Below are positions 57,824 to 64,000 of a DNA stretch of 64,000 nt, piece by piece. The notes under the pieces are model-generated. The model saw nothing but the letters and a program-made list of their open reading frames with translations. It ran no database searches and had not been told where the DNA came from. Position 1 is the stretch's first letter. Every line of letters starts with the position of its first letter. Source of the stretch: Saksenaea vasiformis B4078 (lineage: Eukaryota; Mucoromycota; Mucoromycetes; Mucorales; Saksenaeaceae); the NCBI GenBank assembly GCA_000697055.1, contig JNDT01001547.1:1-64000 (forward strand), given 5' to 3'. The position numbers and the translations under genes are program-made.

Positions 57824-60486
57824 GACAACATGAGCCTCTCTCTTCCATTTTGAATCATATAATGGCATTCATGAGCCTAATTAGACCATTTCTTTGAGCG
57901 AAACTGTGGTATCAGGAATGGAATGGTGGCCGCATTACATTTGTGTTTTTACCAAAAATATCTTATGACAAGGAGGTGCAGAAGGCCCTGGAGAAGAAAT
58001 CAATCACTTACCGTTGTTTGATAAACGGCGGGGTTTAGTAGATCTTTTTGCTACATCGATAACGATGATGTGTACGAATACATAGCATTTCAACGCATTG
58101 GTTCACTTGTATAACAAACCAGACCATTGTCCATTTGAAATAGCATTGATCCTCTCTCTTCATATAGCGTCTTTCTCCAATGCATTCGAGATTTGCACAG
58201 ATCAACTACAGTAATCAGTAACTGACCTAGTCTATATTTATGCTTCTGAAATAAAGCATGTGTTTCATGCAAATTCCTCGCGATTGGTTTAATGATCAAT
58301 ACATGCCAAATCGCGTCGGGTAAATACACATGATGAATTTTAACTTGTATTTCTCGTGTAAACAAAAAAGAAAAAAGGTTAAAAAATAAATGACGTTGGC
58401 CGCTACACTTCTCGGCATGTTCGCGTCCCTCTGATCCATTGAAACTAAAGAGGTCGAAAAAATCTCCAGAAGAAAAAAAAAGGGCGAAGGCGTATCACGT
58501 CTAGAGAAAAGGGGGGAACAGAATAACCAAAAAGGAGAAGGGGAATGGAGAAGATGTTCCACAGCAGGCAGATGATAGCTGAGAGAGTGTCGTGCATGCC
58601 ACATATCTTACCAGCTGAGCGAAGAAGTTCCTCGATCCTTAATGGGTCCCACCAGAGAGCAGTGTTCACAATCATCGAACAAATTTATATTTTCATCTAT
58701 AGCTTGTGCAGTAATCGATGGTAGTCTGCATTGTATGGAAGACTGAGCTTGCTCTCTTCCTAACCAGGCTGAAGATCCTCAACATTTAATCAACCGAACC
58801 GACCGAGTAATGCTGGATATACAATGTAACATAGACGCACAAGAAAAAGTCTGGAAACAACAGAGTGCAGTCTCCCTGTTAGATTAGCTGAACGATACCA
58901 ACAGTAAAGGACAAAACAATTAGAAAGTCTGTGAGAAGTGCCTGGCGAACAGACAAATGTATCTAACAATTATTGGGAGTCCTAGAAAGCATATACATAA
59001 TGTCGCATTTATTTCATCTTATCGCGTAAGGAATAACGATTTTCTTAGGGGAGAAGGAAGAAGGTCGCTTCGAAGATGTGGAGACGTTCCACGCTGAAGT
59101 GCTGTTTACTAGGAACATCCGAATGCAAACTCGTCGTCGGACATGCTCTTCCCTTCGTTGAGCGCAGTTGCCTGTTGTTCCAGTCCTAACACGGCGTCTC
59201 TCCAACCAAGCAGACTCGGATAGGTTTCTAAACCTACCATTTGATTGACAACTTATGAGTATGCTAAGAAAACAAGTTGTTCATGATAGGAAACACCGTG
59301 TATGGTGCTAGAGTCCTTTCAGCTAGCGGCTGAGTTAACGGAGAGACAGGAGTGTCCATCAGACGCACGCTATTATAACAAACGTATTAGCTAAAAGGCG
59401 GGATGCAGAAGACCGCTTGCTTACAAATGATGAGACAGCAGATGCAGAATGTCTCAGCCTTCATGCTTTGCGCAATCAAAAAGGATGTCGTCAAGACAAT
59501 CGCCCATGATCGCTTGTCTCACGGCATTTCGGGAGTTGCCCGCCGGACTTGATGTTCCATCAGGGCTCTGCAAGGTAAGGACACGGTTGAAGGAGAGACA
59601 GTCGTCCACGCTTCAAGCTCCTCGTATAGCGTATTACCAAGATGTCCCCTCAAACGTCGTCGCACAGAAAGCACTGTCACGGCAGATGTTCAAAGGTTTT
59701 GTAGATATGAAATCGCTTCCGAATTGGAAGATGACGGATAAATATGCAACCACTGAGCGGTCGCCGATGTTCCAAGAAATATCGTTGATCGAAATGGTCG
59801 CTGCCGTACAATAGTACAAATGTTTCTAAAGAGGACGCATTTTTTTTTACTTAGAAAGGGACCTTTGAAAGAGATGACGTGTGATGTGCGAAAACGCAGC
59901 ATTCACTCAACTTTCGGACGTTCTGAGAGATAAGACGGTCCTCCCTATCTGGCCGCCCATCGGCGAAGACCTTAGGAGCGTGAGACGACATAGTTCAGAT
60001 CCTTGCCATATCGACATGGATTCAATGACATGACGCCCATACACGGGAGCGTCATACAGCATGACAGACCTGAAACCTAAATAGCATTAGCTGATTCAAA
60101 GGAATTTTAGGGAAATCTTCTGCTAATAGGTATATTTAACCCGTCTCATTTGACTCGCGGATCTGTGAAAATTGTGATAGAAAAATATAACAACAAAGAC
60201 GTCGATTGATTTTTTGGTGAAGATGAATGGACTATATACAATGCACTGCTCTACTGGGTCACCTTTTGCAACTATTTATATTCCTCCATTGACATATAAT
60301 TGCTGTCTGTCTCTCTGAAAGAACTTGATCGGGAGCTTTTAAAGTCCAGGTTATACTATGCTCAACTAATTTTGGCAATGATAGAACTGTTTTCCGGAAA
60401 ACTCTATTCTTGCTTATTCCAGGTTTGAGTATCGGTAGCGTCTGAAATCCGGAAGTTGAGCATGCTTGAGCTGTCACCTTCTTCAT
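57821..60486. other. 2.7-kb stretch without a supported gene
   Basis: Short frames with some protein-like composition (58090-58365 minus, 58445-58675 minus, 59014-59205 minus, 59449-59814 plus, 60259-60486 minus) have no motif I know. The last begins with ATG overlapping the stop codon of the Sel1 gene (TAAATG) and is probably its 3' UTR. Decayed transposon sequence is possible around 58.9-60.2 kb. Confidence 0.4.
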
Positions 60487-63400
60487 TTACTCCGATGTCC
60501 TGATATAATCCTGTTCTACGCCTCTTCCAGTGCGGTTCATAGCCCTAACATTATATAAGCCGTTAATACAACTCTGTTTCACGTTATTGTTATGGTACTC
60601 AACTGTTTGTCCGCTAATTTGTTCCATGCCTTGTACAGGCTGAACTGTTATACCAACATGACCTTGCACACTGACTTCATTCGGATCACCCGCTTTTGTA
60701 ATTCGCTTGAGCGTCTCTATGGGGTATTGCTCTGCGTTTCCTCCATCGTAATACATCATATCAAAATGGCGTCTTTCTATGGCATTTTTCTCCTCAAATC
60801 CTGCGAGTGGTTGCTCTCCGCTTCTCTTAATTTGTTCTCCATAATTGTATATGACTGGAGCATTGCCTAGTGCATCCGCATCATCTCGATCAGCAGCTCC
60901 TTCGGCCCAACCTAATGGCCCCAGATGACCTAATTCCAAGTCTTTTTCATTATGATTCGTTGGTCTGACATTATGTTGCCCAAACATGTTACCATTTCTG
61001 ATTGTTTTGGTGCATCCATCAGCCACTTCCCCATCAGCCTCTCTAAGCTCATCCATGACAAAGGACTGATGCTGCGTTGACGTGTATCTTTGTGGTGTCG
61101 CTTTTTTCATCCAATTGAACGCGCTTCTGAAACCTTGGCCCGCGCATTTTCCGCTGTAATACGTCGTTCCAAGGTTGTATTGTCCGTGAGGATCCTCCTG
61201 CTCAGCTGCTTTTTGAAACCATTCAAGCGCTTCCTCATTACTCTGCGAAACACCTTCTCCAAACTCGTACATGATCCCAATCTGATTTTGAGCACGTGTA
61301 TGTTTTTGATCTGCTGCTTTCTTGATCCATTCAAATGCTTTCTTGTAATTTAGTTCTGCACTTTTTTGGTTGTAATACATCATTCCAAGATTATATTGCC
61401 CATCGGCATCGCCCTGTTCGGCAGCTTTTCCGAAGAAGGTGATAGCTTTCTCGTCATCTTGCTCAGCTCCTTTTCCTGATTTGTACATGACTCCGATCTG
61501 ATTTTGGGCACTTGCATGCCCTTGATCTGCTGCTTTCTTTAACCATTCAAGTGCTTTTGTATAGTTTTGTTCTAGATCTTCTCCTCCGTAATACATCCTT
61601 CCAAGGTTGTATTCTCCGATAGTATCTTGCTGCTCTGCTGCCCTCGTGTACCATTCAAATGCTTTTTGGCTGTTTCTCTCGACACCTTCTCCTAACTCGT
61701 GCATGATTCCGATTTGATTTTGTGCTAGCGTATGATTTTGATCCGCGGCTTTCCTAATCCATTCAAATGCTTTTACATAATCTTGCTTTATGCCCTTTCC
61801 CTTGTAATACATCATTCCAAGATTATATTCCCCAGAAGCGTAACTCTGGGCTGCGGCTTTCGTAAACCATTCAATTGCTTTTTCGCTATTCATCTCAACT
61901 CCTTTTCCAGAATCATACATAGATCCAATCCGGTTCTGGGAGATCGCAGAATTTTGATCTGCTGCTTTTTTTATCCATTCAGCTGCTTTCGTATAATCTT
62001 TTTCTACAATATCTCCACGATAATACATCATCCCAAGATTGTGTTCGCCGGACGTATCATTTTGCTCAGCTGCTTTCATAAACCAGTTAATTGCCTGTTC
62101 GCCGTTCTTCTCAATGCCTTTTCCTGAAAGATACATAACGCCAACTCGGTTCTGAGCGTTTGCGTGATTTTGATCTGCTGCTTTTTTCATCCATTCAAAT
62201 GCCTTCACATAATCGCGTTCTACTCCTTCTCCATTGCAGTACATTATTCCAAGGTTGTATTCTCCGGAAACATGGTGCTGCTTTGCTGCTTTCATGAACC
62301 ATTCAACTGCCTTTTCGTTATTCTTCTCAACACCTTCTCCTGATCTGTACATGACCCCGACTTGATTTTGAGCATCTGCATATCCTTGGTCTGCCGCTTT
62401 TTTTATCCACTCAAACGCTTCTCTGTGATCTGACTCTGCATTTTCTCGTTTGTAATACATCATTCCAAGATTATATTGCCCATCGGTATCGCCCTGTTCG
62501 GCAGCTTTTCCGAAGAAGGTGATTGCCTCTTCGTCATTCTTCTCGACGCCTTCTCCATAATTATACATAAGCCCAATCTGGTTTTGCGCTGGCCCATAAT
62601 TTTGATCTGCGGCTTTCTTGACCCATTCAAATGCTTTTGTGTAATCTCTCTCTACGCCGTCTCCATTGTAGTACATCATTCCGGCGTTGTATTCTCCAAA
62701 AGCATAATTCTGCTCAGCTGCTTTTATAAACCATTTACATGCCTCTTCATCATTCTTCTCAACTCCTTCTCCAAACTCGTACATGAGTCCAATCTGATCT
62801 TGAGCCTCTGCATCTTCTTGATCTGCTGCTTTTTTTATCCATTCAAATGCTTTTGTATAGTCCTGTTCCACACCTTCTCCACTGTGATACATTATTCCAA
62901 GATTGTATTCTGCTTCGACATGGTGCTGCTCTGCTGCTCTTGTGTACCATTCAATCGCTTTTTCGGCATTCTTCTCAACACCTTTTCCAAAGTTGTACAT
63001 CAACCCAATCAGATTTTGAGCGTCTGCATCTTCTTGATCCGCTGCTTTCTTGGACCACTCAAACGCTTTTGTATAGTCTTGCTCTACACATGTTCCATAG
63101 TAATACATCATCGCAAGATTGTATTGCGCAGGAGCGTCATTCTGCTTCGCTGCTTTGTTAAAGCATTCAAATGCTTCCTTGTAATCTTGATCTATGTATG
63201 TTCCATCTCGGTAGGCAATGCCAAGTTCGCTCTGGGCTCCCACATCATCCGCGTTTGCAGCTCTCTTCAGCCACTCTAGCCACTTATTATGATCTTGGAC
63301 GACACCACTACCGTTTCTGTACATGACCCCGATGTTGCATTGTGCGTCGCGATTGTCCTGCTCGGCTGCTTTTTTAAACCAATAGAGTGCTTTCTCGTAG

Positions 63401-64000
63401 TTCTGATTCACATACAGCCCTTGAAAATACATACATCCTAGATCATATTGTGCATCTGCGTTCCCTTGGTTTGCAGCGTTATGGAACCATCGGAATGCTC
63501 TAGTATAGGACTGCTCTACGCCTTCTCCGCGTATGTACATGTTTCCGACGTTATATTGCGCATCCGCGTTGTCTTGATTAGCGGCTCTCTCAAACCATTT
63601 AAATGCCTCAATGCGATCTCGATTGATGCCTTTGCCGCTATCGTACAGAACTCCAAGATTGTACTGCGCGTTGGGGTTATTTTGATCTGCAGACCTTTTA
63701 AGCCACTCAAGCGCTTTCTTGTGATCTTGGCTGACACCTAATCCACTGCTGTACATATATCCAAGAGTATTTTGGGCGATGTCATGGTTCTGTTCAGCAG
63801 CTTTCCTGATCCATTCAAAAGCGCAGACGTAATCTTGATCTACTCCCTCCCCGTCTTTATACGCGACTCCGAGATAGTATTCCGCCTCAGCATAATTACA
63901 GCCAGCTGCTTCCCTAAAACAGTCGAATGCTTTTGCATAGTCGCGATCTACACCTTTGCCATGTTTATACATTATCCCAACTTGGCAGCGAGCAGCTGCA
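60487..64000 (-). CDS. Giant Sel1-like repeat protein (partial, 5' end beyond window)
   Basis: An unbroken frame of 1171 codons runs from the window edge to the stop at 60487, with no intron in 3.5 kb, unlike all large genes nearby. It consists of 36-residue Sel1-like repeats (SLR, TPR-related alpha/alpha solenoid), consensus MYxxGxGVxxDYxKAFEWxx followed by KAAxQxxxxAQxxLG. I count 26 good repeats and about seven eroded ones at the C-terminal end. From the ninth visible repeat two types alternate, one with QDYTKAFEWIKKAADQ and one with EKNxEKAxEWFxKAAEQ, making a 72-residue unit. SLR proteins are scaffolds for protein complexes (Hrd3, Chs4/Skt5 types). No partner domain is visible, and the N-terminus, which could carry a kinase or other domain, is missing here. 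Confidence 0.88.
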   Translation of the reverse strand, partial: AAARCQVGIMYKHGKGVDRDYAKAFDCFREAAGCNYAEAEYYLGVAYKDGEGVDQDYVCAFEWIRKAAEQNHDIAQNTLGYMYSSGLGVSQDHKKALEWLKRSADQNNPNAQYNLGVLYDSGKGINRDRIEAFKWFERAANQDNADAQYNVGNMYIRGEGVEQSYTRAFRWFHNAANQGNADAQYDLGCMYFQGLYVNQNYEKALYWFKKAAEQDNRDAQCNIGVMYRNGSGVVQDHNKWLEWLKRAANADDVGAQSELGIAYRDGTYIDQDYKEAFECFNKAAKQNDAPAQYNLAMMYYYGTCVEQDYTKAFEWSKKAADQEDADAQNLIGLMYNFGKGVEKNAEKAIEWYTRAAEQHHVEAEYNLGIMYHSGEGVEQDYTKAFEWIKKAADQEDAEAQDQIGLMYEFGEGVEKNDEEACKWFIKAAEQNYAFGEYNAGMMYYNGDGVERDYTKAFEWVKKAADQNYGPAQNQIGLMYNYGEGVEKNDEEAITFFGKAAEQGDTDGQYNLGMMYYKRENAESDHREAFEWIKKAADQGYADAQNQVGVMYRSGEGVEKNNEKAVEWFMKAAKQHHVSGEYNLGIMYCNGEGVERDYVKAFEWMKKAADQNHANAQNRVGVMYLSGKGIEKNGEQAINWFMKAAEQNDTSGEHNLGMMYYRGDIVEKDYTKAAEWIKKAADQNSAISQNRIGSMYDSGKGVEMNSEKAIEWFTKAAAQSYASGEYNLGMMYYKGKGIKQDYVKAFEWIRKAADQNHTLAQNQIGIMHELGEGVERNSQKAFEWYTRAAEQQDTIGEYNLGRMYYGGEDLEQNYTKALEWLKKAADQGHASAQNQIGVMYKSGKGAEQDDEKAITFFGKAAEQGDADGQYNLGMMYYNQKSAELNYKKAFEWIKKAADQKHTRAQNQIGIMYEFGEGVSQSNEEALEWFQKAAEQEDPHGQYNLGTTYYSGKCAGQGFRSAFNWMKKATPQRYTSTQHQSFVMDELREADGEVADGCTKTIRNGNMFGQHNVRPTNHNEKDLELGHLGPLGWAEGAADRDDADALGNAPVIYNYGEQIKRSGEQPLAGFEEKNAIERRHFDMMYYDGGNAEQYPIETLKRITKAGDPNEVSVQGHVGITVQPVQGMEQISGQTVEYHNNNVKQSCINGLYNVRAMNRTGRGVEQDYIRTSE

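Noticed and set aside
59449..59814. Plus-strand frame of 121 codons, considered as a retroelement gag
   Set aside because: No zinc knuckle, no reverse transcriptase nearby and no long terminal repeats seen.
60592..63741. Long plus-strand frames rich in Leu, Ile, Phe and Cys
   Set aside because: They are the exact antisense of the Sel1 repeats and repeat with the same period.
1..64000. CRISPR arrays or prokaryotic operons
   Set aside because: No regularly spaced short direct repeats; the genes have spliceosomal introns. The only array-like periodicity is the coding Sel1 repeat.

Overview
This window looks like nuclear DNA of a filamentous fungus, most likely an early-diverging Mucoromycota (Mucorales-like) species. 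Genes are split by many short introns (about 50-65 bp, GT...AG), promoters are T/C-rich, and coding and non-coding tracts are roughly equal in extent. The proteins are eukaryotic and fungal in type (MCM2, UMP1, TRM10, mitochondrial SerRS, epsin, Bem3-like RhoGAP). The decayed mobile elements include two Fanzor (eukaryotic TnpB-like) copies of a kind common in zygomycete genomes. I name no species.

Layout. 0.7-4.0 kb: MCM2 (minus), with an ACGCGT cell-cycle box just upstream. 4.2-10 kb: an accessory island of decayed transposons: Fanzor copy 1 (minus), a broken Tc1/IS630-like DDE transposase (minus) and a second, different Fanzor copy (plus). 10.8-19 kb: a seven-helix membrane protein, a MED28-like coiled-coil protein, TRM10 with a GC-AG intron, a MITE with ~52-bp inverted repeats and a visible target-site duplication, UMP1, and an SCP2 sterol/lipid carrier ending in AKL. 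21.5-32 kb: several small membrane or disordered proteins, a CKS1 homologue with long extensions, and a GT32-like glycosyltransferase. 32-35.4 kb: no gene I can model. 35.4-44.3 kb: mitochondrial SerRS, a small unknown gene divergent from an Ent3-like epsin, and a WD40 plus inositol 5-phosphatase fusion. The last two converge across a decayed tandem duplication of both their 3' ends. 44.3-48.7 kb: nothing convincing. 48.7-57.4 kb: a Bem3-like PX-PH-RhoGAP, a NIPA-type Mg2+ transporter, and a CABLES-like cyclin-box protein. 60.5-64 kb: the 3' part of a very large, intron-free Sel1-repeat gene that runs off the window.

There are no operons. Genes are separate units that share divergent promoters (small gene/epsin) or convergent 3' ends (21.6/22.5 kb; epsin/5-phosphatase). 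Three genes touch the cell cycle (MCM2, CKS1, CABLES-like) and three touch phosphoinositide or membrane trafficking (epsin, 5-phosphatase, PX-PH-RhoGAP). I see no reason to treat either set as a functional cluster.

The best candidates for a closer look are the pair of Fanzor remnants around a DDE transposase, the MITE, the tandem-duplicated gene ends, the 72-residue higher-order repeat of the Sel1 gene, and the extended CKS1. Exon limits were read by eye from splice signals and family similarity. I could run no search, alignment or structure prediction.
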